This document shows positions 15,459-23,500 of a DNA stretch of 25,830 bases, piece after piece. Each line of letters opens with the position of its first letter. The stretch's first letter is position 1. The notes under the pieces are model-generated. The model did no database searches. It worked only from the letters and a program-made list of their open reading frames with translations, and was not told the DNA's origin. The position numbers were made by a program, and so were the translations under genes. The stretch is from CAYYNP01 sp964472545 (GTDB lineage: Bacteria; Planctomycetota; Planctomycetia; Pirellulales; Thermoguttaceae), in NCBI GenBank assembly GCA_964472545.1, contig CAYYNP010000127.1, forward strand, positions 1 to 25,830, written 5' to 3'.

Positions 15459-18148
15459 ACCTCCGTCACCGTGTTCTGCTCGAAGTCGTACTCCCATTTC
15501 CGCCTGCCGTACCTGACGGCCACGATCTCGCTGCCGGCCTTATTCTGCAGGTAAGGACTGCTGTAGGCGTACTCGGGATTCAGGTCTATGGTTTTGTCCT
15601 CAACCTTCGGCAGAATATAGGCCTTGCCCTCGTCCTTACGCATTGCAGGCGTCATGGCAAAGAACTCCAGCCTGGATGAATTCGGACCGCGGTACTCGAC
15701 CTTGTTGTCATCATACTCCAGCGGCGCGGCCAGGATAGCCTTCTGGAACTTCTCGAAGCTCCCGTAGTCGGCCCTACGGCCGGTCTGGATAATGATGGGA
15801 GAATAGACATCATTCAGATACACTTGCCGCATGATCGAATCAGTCCAGAAGTATCCACCCGAAACGACCTTGACTGCTGCATAAGCGTCATCGTTGTTCA
15901 CAAGCACCCAACCATCCATCTCGGAAACTTTGCCGGGCAGCGCGTCGAAGACAATCCGAGTATCGCCCGGTACATACGGGCCGTCCGAGCACATCTGCGC
16001 TATTCTGACGTCTTTGTACTGCACGTTCCATTTTTCTCCCGTGTAGGCGTCCAGCGAAATAGCAGAGAGATTACGGAAAACAACGCCGCTCCACCGGCCC
16101 ATTGAACCACTCTTTGCACCTAGATTGGGATCGTACATCCCGCATCCCGCTACGTATTCCGGAGTGCACCAGGCATAATGGATCGCATTGCACTGCTTAC
16201 CGCCATAGGTTTCACGATCGTTGATGATTTCGTAGGTCTCGGCCGTTGTGCCGAGCTTGCGCAGAAGCACAGCCGGCTCCGCCGCCTGATAACTGCTGGC
16301 GGCCGGCATGGTGAGGAAATACGAACTACCGCGCTGGCCGTAAAGCATGGCCTGGATAGGATCCCAACGGTCGCCCAATCCGCCACGCTTGGCCCGGCCT
16401 TTGGTGCCGCCGCGCAAACCCGAGATTGAAATCTGTGCCGATTCCATCATCACCAGATCCATGTACATCCTGGCCCGTTGACGGATGATCGGGTCGGGGG
16501 ATAGTTCGATCAGATTGAAGTAGTGCGGGTAGGTCTTGTACGTATAGGCGGGAGACCCTAGCTGGTACTGGATTCCATACAGCGCCCAGTGTTTCAACGC
16601 CTCTCTATAGAACCGAATATAAGCTTCGTAGCGCTCTTGGAGTGTATCACCGGCGGCCAGTTTCTTATCGCGGTAGGCTGGATCGTCCTTCAGAACAGAA
16701 AGGACCAGGTAGTCGCGTATTCGGATGCAGAGCGGATAGTCGTCGTTCCATGTCATCAGGTACTGATCCGTGCTCAACGCTTCATTGATCAAGGCCGTGT
16801 TCAGCGCCCTTTTTTGTCTGGTACTGTTCAACTCCCTGAAGAAATACTGTTTCAGCGCATCTTCCGTTTCAGGTTCCAGTCTGCCGGGGAACCGATCGGC
16901 TTTGCTGTGACAGTTCATGAAGATCCAGACGATATTGCCTGTGGACGAGCCGTATCCATTTTCGGTGTGTTTTCTGATGATGGCATTGGCTTCAGCAAGA
17001 TTCTGTCCGGTCATCATCGCGGATACCGTCCAAGCGGATTCGCTCCAGCCTGATATATGCGTACTCAACGCGGCCAACTCGGTCATACTCGTACTGCCTT
17101 CCCGCGTCATATACTCTTTGCGCCAGGCAAGACTCTTCTCATGGGTCGCTTTGACGAGCTTACTTTCCAGGTCGGGAATGGTCTGGTAGAGTTCTTCCGG
17201 CTGGACGCCTTGGATGCGGCCAATCGCACGGGCGGCTGCAACACGAACGTCGAGGTCTTCGGCAGGATCTCTGAAACGTCCTTCCAGCGCGGTCAAGGCG
17301 GCTTTCGCTTTGGGGCCCATCATTTCAAACGTCTTTGCAGCGGACCAGCGGGCGAACCAATCCGAGTCGTCCAGGGTTGCGGCCACCTGGGGCACACATT
17401 CGGGGCCCGTCAGATCCAGCAGCATGCTTGCGTATTTCCCCGCGGTTGTTTCGTCATTCTTCATGTTTCCCAGAAGAACGGGAACGACCTCTTCTCCGGG
17501 CTTCGTGAGCGCCGCTATGTAGTAGGAGAGCCAGTATTCGCCCTGCGGGGGATTCTGCAGCAGTTCGTTGACTCGTGCCGCCGGTGCATCCGGCCCCAGC
17601 TTTCTGGTGATGAAAAGGTCGATCATTGGATCATACCCGTATGCTCTTTGCAGAGACGGGTGTGCTTCCTTTCCAATTGCCGCTAAAGCACTGATGAGAT
17701 TGAGCAGGCGACCGGATATGGCCGTAGAGCCTTCGTAATCCTCTTTGAGAGAACTCATTAGCTGTTCCTCTATAGCCGGAATGATCTCGCTGGTGAGTTT
17801 CTCACGCGGCATCTTCTGCAACTCTTTGATGATGGCTACTCCCGAACTCGTGGGACGATCGATGGTTGCCCCGATCCTACTCGCGTCCAGACTCAAGGCT
17901 TGCGCCAGTTGAACAACTGAGAGTTCGCCGTCCCTCAGTTGACTGACCACGTCCTTATCGGCGTGCTTCGCTTGGCGCTTGGCATGCTTCTTTCCCTTCT
18001 TCTTCGTTTGAGCATCGTCCGACTCAGTCTCCGATTGACTGGTATCCTGCGCTTGTACTGCCTGCAAACTGTACATCACGGATAGAGTTGCGAGACAAAG
18101 CGACAGGGCAAGGGCCTTGAGAGCCGCTTCTAACGTTGATCGTGTCAT
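15431..18148 (-). CDS. Large secreted HEAT-repeat protein of unknown function, end rewritten by a mobile element
   Basis: 905 aa from the ATG at 18148 (AGGAG about 10 bases upstream). An upstream in-frame ATG at 18193 would bury the signal peptide. The signal is MTRSTLEAALKALALSLCLA and on to VQAQ (about residue 34). A charged Lys/His-rich linker (KKKGKKHAKRQAKHADK) follows, then HEAT-like helices (about 130-330: VPQVAATLDDSDWFARWSAAKTFEMMGPKAKAALTAL). A long Tyr/Trp-rich domain (about 350-890) follows, with helices then beta-strands, which resembles an alpha-toroid/beta-sheet polysaccharide-lyase layout but has no signature I can name. G+C is visibly lower (about mid-50s % by eye) than in flanking genes, suggesting transfer. 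The last codons (GRRGGRTR) lie within the transposase element's terminal repeat, so the native C-terminus may be lost. Confidence 0.75.
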   Translation of the reverse strand: MTRSTLEAALKALALSLCLATLSVMYSLQAVQAQDTSQSETESDDAQTKKKGKKHAKRQAKHADKDVVSQLRDGELSVVQLAQALSLDASRIGATIDRPTSSGVAIIKELQKMPREKLTSEIIPAIEEQLMSSLKEDYEGSTAISGRLLNLISALAAIGKEAHPSLQRAYGYDPMIDLFITRKLGPDAPAARVNELLQNPPQGEYWLSYYIAALTKPGEEVVPVLLGNMKNDETTAGKYASMLLDLTGPECVPQVAATLDDSDWFARWSAAKTFEMMGPKAKAALTALEGRFRDPAEDLDVRVAAARAIGRIQGVQPEELYQTIPDLESKLVKATHEKSLAWRKEYMTREGSTSMTELAALSTHISGWSESAWTVSAMMTGQNLAEANAIIRKHTENGYGSSTGNIVWIFMNCHSKADRFPGRLEPETEDALKQYFFRELNSTRQKRALNTALINEALSTDQYLMTWNDDYPLCIRIRDYLVLSVLKDDPAYRDKKLAAGDTLQERYEAYIRFYREALKHWALYGIQYQLGSPAYTYKTYPHYFNLIELSPDPIIRQRARMYMDLVMMESAQISISGLRGGTKGRAKRGGLGDRWDPIQAMLYGQRGSSYFLTMPAASSYQAAEPAVLLRKLGTTAETYEIINDRETYGGKQCNAIHYAWCTPEYVAGCGMYDPNLGAKSGSMGRWSGVVFRNLSAISLDAYTGEKWNVQYKDVRIAQMCSDGPYVPGDTRIVFDALPGKVSEMDGWVLVNNDDAYAAVKVVSGGYFWTDSIMRQVYLNDVYSPIIIQTGRRADYGSFEKFQKAILAAPLEYDDNKVEYRGPNSSRLEFFAMTPAMRKDEGKAYILPKVEDKTIDLNPEYAYSSPYLQNKAGSEIVAVRYGRRKWEYDFEQNTVTEVGRRGGRTR

Positions 18149-18259
18149 GGGGGTATTCTCCTGCTTGATGAAACTTCGCCTGTCAACGCACACCTATTAC
18201 TGCGAGCACGAAATAGCGTACTGTCGCGCTTGGAAACCGGAAAAGGAGGTCAGGCCCGA

Positions 18260-18442
18260 ATGGCACTTCCACTGTTCATATCGAGGCTTACGGAGACGGT
18301 TATCGGCCCTGTGCGCAGACCATGCCCGACGGGCGCGCCAAGGCGCAGAGTTTCTCGCGTCGTGTTCCGTGGCCTGGTTTCTCGATGCGATTCACGACGC
18401 GTCGTCGAATTGGCATTGCCAACGGGGGCTTCTTTCGTCTAA
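18260..18442 (+). CDS. Possible small protein with a consensus Shine-Dalgarno
   Basis: AAGGAGGT (18243-18250), unusually complete for this window, lies 9 bases before an ATG opening a 60-codon frame. The product begins MALPLFISRLTETVIG and becomes Arg/Val-rich, with no known family. Its TAA stop (18440-18442) falls inside the left box of the attC-like inverted repeat, as is common for integron cassette genes. The Arg-rich composition also fits a chance frame in G+C-rich DNA. Confidence 0.35.
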   Translation: MALPLFISRLTETVIGPVRRPCPTGAPRRRVSRVVFRGLVSRCDSRRVVELALPTGASFV

Positions 18443-18491
18443 CGTAAACGCCGACGAGGCCTTCCTTGGGCTTGGGTGCTATCCGTTAGAC
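18437..18491. repeat. Integron attC-like inverted repeat
   Basis: GTCTAACG (18437-18444) and CGTTAGAC (18484-18491) are perfect inverted arms matching the attC outer boxes RYYYAAC and GTTRRRY, 55 bases end to end. Inside, CGCC/GGTG and AGGCC/GGCTT can pair, leaving unpaired bases on one side that resemble extrahelical bases. No integrase gene or second site is in the window, so identity as attC is a hypothesis. Confidence 0.35.
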
Positions 18492-18504
18492 CAAGGAAGG
18501 TCTC
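18456..18504. repeat. Hairpin competing with the attC-like fold
   Basis: GAGGCCTTCCTTGG (18456-18469) pairs with CCAAGGAAGGTCTC (18491-18504) over 14 bases with one G-U, across a 21-base loop. It overlaps the right half of the attC-like repeat, so the two folds are mutually exclusive. It also sequesters the AAGGAAGG preceding the short ORF at 18505. Confidence 0.65.
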
Positions 18505-18603
18505 ATGTCATTGTATCGAGGAAGAAGAATTCTGCCACGCCGACCTCGGCTGGTTCTCTCGTCGCGAAGGGGCAAGGAAGTTTGTACCCCGTCGCCGGCC
18601 TGA
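18505..18603 (+). CDS. Possible 32-aa Arg-rich peptide
   Basis: The ATG at 18505 follows AAGGAAGG with 4-5 bases spacing and opens 32 codons (MSLYRGRRILPRRPRL and on) to TGA at 18601-18603. The putative ribosome site lies in the right arm of the 14-bp hairpin, so initiation could be masked by RNA folding. Very short and Arg-rich; could be chance. Confidence 0.2.
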   Translation: MSLYRGRRILPRRPRLVLSSRRGKEVCTPSPA

Positions 18604-18651
18604 AAAACAGGGCCGCTTCGCCGACGATGCCCGCCCGGCGCTCTCGCCGCC

Positions 18652-18691
18652 GTTAACCGCGACCTCTGCCCGGCGGTCGCGCACGGTTAAC
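18652..18691. repeat. Bulged hairpin with GTTAACC arms
   Basis: GTTAACC-GCGACC (18652-18664) pairs with GGTCGC-GCAC-GGTTAAC (18675-18691), giving 6 and 7 bp stems separated by a 4-base bulge, around a 10-base loop. No T-run follows. Confidence 0.55.
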
Positions 18692-18896
18692 CGCGGAACA
18701 GCTTTTCGAGTCTCCGGTGCCGCTCGAAAAAGACTCGAACTCTCGCAACTGCCTACGTGACAACGGCTTGCATTTTCGCCAACGTTTGCAACTCGTTCGA
18801 CACGGGGACCTCTTGACCTGTTTGACGCTGAGACGTCCTCCGGATACCATGGACGACCCTTGATGTGCCAGAGAAGCCTACGGGGAGACCGGAATC

Positions 18897-20270
18897 ATGA
18901 AGTCGCACGTGACGCCCCTAGCGAGGGAGGCAGGCGATAGTTTGCACTGCCGGTCGGCACGGTCACACAATGAGCGTCGGTTGGACGGGGCACTGGCGCT
19001 GGCAGTTTTGACGGCGTTTGCTTTTTCCGCGCCTGCGTTGGGGCAGATTTCGTTTGAGGAGGCGCCTATCAACTACAATCAGGCGCCCGTGAACGATCCG
19101 GTTTCACGTCTACAGAGGAAGCTCGACGCCGGCGAGAAGAAACTGGATCGCGATCCTCGCTTCGGGTACCTGAAGTCCCTTCTCACACACTTTGACGTTC
19201 CGGCATCGTCCCAGTCATTGGTGTTCTCGAAGACGAGCTTTCAACTCCGGCGAATCTCGCCACGGTCGCCACGTGCGTTGTATTATGGGGCTGACGTGTA
19301 CTTGGGCTGGGTTCCGGGGGGAGACGTGATGGAAATCTCCGCCGTGGACCCCAACCTGGGCGTGAATTTCTACACGCTCAGCCAGCAAGAATCCGCGAAA
19401 CCCAAGTTCGTGCGGCAAACCGACACCTGCCTACAATGTCATGGCTCATCGCTCACTCGCGGCGTGCCAGGACACTTGGTACGATCGGTCTACCCAGCCC
19501 CTGATGGGCAGTTGATTCTCAGCGCCGGCACGTTTCTAACCGATCACGAGAGTCCGCTCAAGGAACGTTGGGGCGGCTGGTACGTGACCGGCCGCCACGG
19601 AGCACAGCGGCATTTGGGCAATCTGTTGGTGCGGGAATCGGACGACCCGCAACATCTGGACATGGACAAGGGGGCGAATATCACGGACCTCGCAACCCGG
19701 TTCGAAACATCGAAGTATCTGACGCCCCACAGTGACATCATCGCCTTGATGGTGCTGGAACATCAGACCAGCATGCACAATCGGATCACGCGAGCCAACT
19801 TCCAAACGCGAATCGCTTTGCGCGACCAGGGCGTAATGAACGAAGTGCTGGAACGTCCCGATGACTACCGTTCTGAGTCGACGAAGCGGCGCATTGCAAA
19901 GGCGGCTGAACTGGTTGTCCGGTATCTGCTGTTCGGCGGGGAGATCACACTCACGGACCCGATTCAAGGCACATCTGGGTTTGCCCGGGAATTTGCAGCC
20001 CGCGGTCCGCGCGACAGCCAAGGCCGATCGCTTCGTGAGTTCGACCTGAAGAGCCGTCTTTTCAAGTATCCGTGCAGCTATCTGATCTACTCCGAGGCAT
20101 TTGGCGGTTTGCCGGCAGCGGTGAAAGACGCCATCTATCGGCGATTGTGGGAGGTGCTGACCGGACAGGACAAGAGCGACGAGTTTGCTCATCTATCCAG
20201 CAAAGACCGAACGGCAATACGCGAGATTCTGCGCGACACCAAGCGAGGATTGCCCGACTACTGGAAGTAG
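18897..20270 (+). CDS. Secreted single-haem CXXCH protein of unknown role
   Basis: 457 aa. A long n-region precedes a hydrophobic stretch (ALALAVLTAFAFSAPALGQ, ending near residue 50), indicating export. One c-type haem motif, CLQCH (Cys178, Cys181, His182), sits between FVRQTDT and GSSLTRGVPGHLVRSVYPAPDGQLILSAGTF. The surrounding segments (FSKTSFQLRRISPRSPRALYY, ISAVDPNLGVNFYTL, ERWGGWYVTGRHGAQRHLGNL) belong to a conserved uncharacterised protein type I associate with planctomycetes. Electron transfer or redox sensing in the periplasm is inferred from the haem site only. The ATG follows GGGGAG by about 9 bases. It is convergent with the PEP-CTERM gene and appears monocistronic. Confidence 0.8.
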   Translation: MKSHVTPLAREAGDSLHCRSARSHNERRLDGALALAVLTAFAFSAPALGQISFEEAPINYNQAPVNDPVSRLQRKLDAGEKKLDRDPRFGYLKSLLTHFDVPASSQSLVFSKTSFQLRRISPRSPRALYYGADVYLGWVPGGDVMEISAVDPNLGVNFYTLSQQESAKPKFVRQTDTCLQCHGSSLTRGVPGHLVRSVYPAPDGQLILSAGTFLTDHESPLKERWGGWYVTGRHGAQRHLGNLLVRESDDPQHLDMDKGANITDLATRFETSKYLTPHSDIIALMVLEHQTSMHNRITRANFQTRIALRDQGVMNEVLERPDDYRSESTKRRIAKAAELVVRYLLFGGEITLTDPIQGTSGFAREFAARGPRDSQGRSLREFDLKSRLFKYPCSYLIYSEAFGGLPAAVKDAIYRRLWEVLTGQDKSDEFAHLSSKDRTAIREILRDTKRGLPDYWK

Positions 20271-20523
20271 ACGAACAAACCGGCCACCAACGTCTTCTTG
20301 GGCATCAGCCTTCCATTCTCGATGTGACCGATATCACCGGCCTGCCCGTGGGCGGGTCAGGCGATTTGCCGTAGTGGCCGCATCGACTTGTGACCGCCCC
20401 TCTGTGTCCGCAACCCCGCAGTATAGCGCGCTTCTGAGAGGCGCCCGTGCGTTCCGTTGCCGCAGATGACTCGGAACACCTGCTGGGGGCCAAGCGGCGA
20501 TTCTAGGGGTGTTTGCGGTGATT

Positions 20524-20545
20524 GTAGCCCGAGCGTGAGCCCGGC
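20524..20545. repeat. Degenerate extragenic repeat between convergent genes
   Basis: GTAGCCCGAGCGTGAGCCCGGC lies 3 bases past the stop of the PEP-CTERM gene. It contains the direct repeat GAGC-GT-GAGC and flanking GCCC motifs. It resembles part of an extragenic palindrome, but the pairing is weak. Confidence 0.3.
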
Positions 20546-20547
20546 CG

Positions 20548-23500
20548 TCAACTCCGTCGCCGTCTTCGCCAGCCGTAGCCTGCCAAGCCCGCAGCGCCGA
20601 CGCACAGCAGGATGAGCGTGGAAGGTTGGGGAACGACATGGATCGTGCCTTCCATCTTCTCGCCGCCAAAGCTGCTCACGTATTGCAGTGTGATCCGGTG
20701 GATGGCCGTGTCCGGCTCGATGAGTTGGCCCAGCCGTACGTCGGCGTAGGTCATCGGGGTGGCGAAACTGCCTTCGCCGATCGTGTTGGCATTGGCGGAA
20801 ACGAGGTTCGGAGGACCACCCACGAAGAGGCTGTCGTAGGCCCCGTTCGCCTCCGATCCGATGAACTGGCCTTCGCTTATCAGCGTCCAACTCATCACAT
20901 TCTCCACGGAGACCTTCCACTCGTTGGTGAGGCGGTTGTACTCGGCCCGGGCCGTTCCCGGTTCGGTCGGCCCCCCGTCGCCGGTGAAGTTGGTGATTAG
21001 ATCGGTGATGTCCTGGCCGTCGACGAAGCCGTCGCCGCGGCCAAATTCCCCGCCGGCCGTGTCGTTGTCGAGCCAATTACGATCGGCCGGGTCGCCGGGG
21101 ACGTTGAAGTTGATGATCAGCGTTTGGATATCCTGGCCGTCGACGTTGCCGTCGGCGTTGCCGTCGCCGCCGCGGGCGATCTCCAACTCGACGTCGACGC
21201 TGGTGATGGCGCCGACCTCTTCGACGTACGTGACGCCGCGGTGGAACACGCCCAATCCCAAGTGGCCCACGCTAGGCGGATCGGCCGGGCCGTCGGGCGA
21301 CGGCGGGACCGTGGCGAACGACTCCATCAGAGCCGCCTCCCCCTGCGAACTGACGATCGAGCGAGTGACCGTGGTTCCGATCTGCGAGGCGTCGACGCCG
21401 CGGGGTACCAAAGTCAGCGTGCCGCCGAGAAACGTATCTTGACCTCTGAAGATCAGTTGGTCGTTCGAGAGGCCGTCGATCTCGCAAACGTATTCGGACT
21501 GCTCGCCGAACTCTCCGGAACCGTCGATGATCAGCGTAGCGGCTCCCAGACCGGTGGCGTCCGGACCGGGCGCGACCACACCGGCCGCAATCACGGCGCC
21601 GTGAATCGTTCCACTGCCGCTGAGCGTCCCGTTACAGATAACGTCGGCGGCCGTGAGTGTGCCGCCGACGGCTAGCATGCCGTCACCGGTCACGTCGGCG
21701 GCCGTCAGCGCGCCGTCGACGATCAGCGTTCCCGCGGCGGCAACGGTCACCGCCTGGCCGACGTCGAGCGTGCTCTGCACGTCGACCGTTCCCTCGGTAA
21801 CGTCGAGCGACGCGGCCGCGGCCGGAGCATCGATCGTGGCGTAGTCGCCGGCGGTCCCGACGGTCACCTGGCTGTTGCTCAGGGGCGGCCCGTCGGGAGT
21901 CCAGTTCCCGACTGCGGCCCAGTCGCCCACGCCACCGCTCCACGTCATCGGCGCGGCCGGCCAAAAAGTGACGTTCGAGAGCACCAGGCAATCGTCCGGG
22001 TCGGCGTCGCCGTCGACGTCGGCGTAGTCTTCGACGAACGAGAGATCGGCGGCATCGAGGCCCCAGCCGGGAGTGGGAACGAAGGCCCATGCGCCGGGCA
22101 TGTCGATCACCCCGTTGTCGTGGGCGGCCACGACGAACTCGTCGGCGAGTTCAATGCTCTTGCCAAGCGGTATTCCTGCGTCGACCGGCGCGAAGTTGAC
22201 CGTGCCGGTGTCGTCGAGATCAAAGTCGATCAGCGAGGTCGTCCAGAGCACGTTCCATCCGGTGGCGGCGTCGCCGTCGGGGTCGGAGACTTCCCAGGCG
22301 AAGGTCCCGCCGTCTTCGACGACGACGCCGTTTCCGCCGATCACAGTTCCGTTGCCGCTGAGCGTGCCGGTGACCGTGGCGAGGTTGTTGTTGGCATTCA
22401 GCGTGGCGTTGACCGTCAGGTCGGGGAAGGTCATCGGAGCATTGAGTTTCAAGGCGCCGGACTCGATGGACACTTCCGGTGTGTTGATGAACGAGGCATT
22501 GCCGTTCAGTTCCACCGTTCCGGTGATAACCTCCGTCAGCCGCAGGTTGTTCTCCCGCACACCGGCCAGAGCCGCGGTGCTGCCGAAGAGGACCTTTGCG
22601 CCGCTGCCGTCGATCGCAACGTCGATCTTCAGTGTTCCCGATCCTCCCATCTGAGCGAAGCCGATCGACGAGGCACCGGCAGGTGCGCTGAGGATACCCG
22701 GGGCACCTGCTTGATCGACGATGGTTATACCCTTGTGGCTGGAGCTGTAGTTGATCAAGTACCTGCCGTCGCCGAGTGTCAGGTTCTCGTTGAGTTCGAA
22801 CAGGTTGTTGTTGTTGCTTGAAATGCAGACATCGGACGCCAACAACAGATCCACCATCACCGGGTTCGGTATTCCGCCGGCGGCGCCGGTGAAGTCGTAA
22901 CCGCCGTTGCGGTTTGTCAGATAGACGACCGGCTTGGGGCTGTTGACGATGAGGTTGGTCCCGGGCGTCAAGAGTTCCAGGGCGCCTTCCTCGCCGGTGC
23001 CCACCTGCAGGGCCACGTCGTCATTGAGGACGAACCGTGTGTCATCATTCGCCACAATCGGAGTGCTACTGCCGAGGTCCCACATGGCATCGCCGTGAAG
23101 CTCGACGGTACCGAGGATTCGAGCCTCTCTGCCGCTGCGGATTTCGAACTCGCCGTCGTGAACGTGAATCTGATGGGTGTCGGGAACACCCCATTCATCA
23201 ATGTAACAGATGCGCTTACTAATGGGGCCGAGATTGCGGACGTGGATCTCGGTGGCCGTGCCTTGGAACGCGTTGATCATTTTCAAACCTGACGCAGCGG
23301 CCAGATAAACGTTTGCGACGCCCGTATCGGAATCTAAAGTAGCACCGCGGACGTCGGTTGCGGTGTTGTTCGTGACCACGATCAACTCCAAGTCGTTGGC
23401 TTCCGATCCGGTGAAAGTGTTGGAAGCTCCCAGAAGGCCCGTCGTGAAATTGCCTACGGCGATGCCCTTGTAGGCGGTAGTCGCCGGATTGCCGGCGGTG

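Larger units (their letters stand above)
18149..18896. other. Structured gap with inverted repeats and two possible short ORFs
   Basis: 748 bases without a long gene. It holds a strong Shine-Dalgarno with a 60-codon ORF (18260-18442), an attC-like inverted repeat (18437-18491), a competing hairpin (18456-18504), a 32-codon ORF (18505-18603), a hairpin at 18652-18691, and TTTTCGAG/CTCGAAAA arms (18703-18710, 18723-18730). Confidence 0.5.

Noticed and set aside
18700..18750. tRNA-like T-arm (GTTCGAGTC on the minus strand)
   Set aside because: No anticodon arm, D arm or acceptor stem can be built around it.
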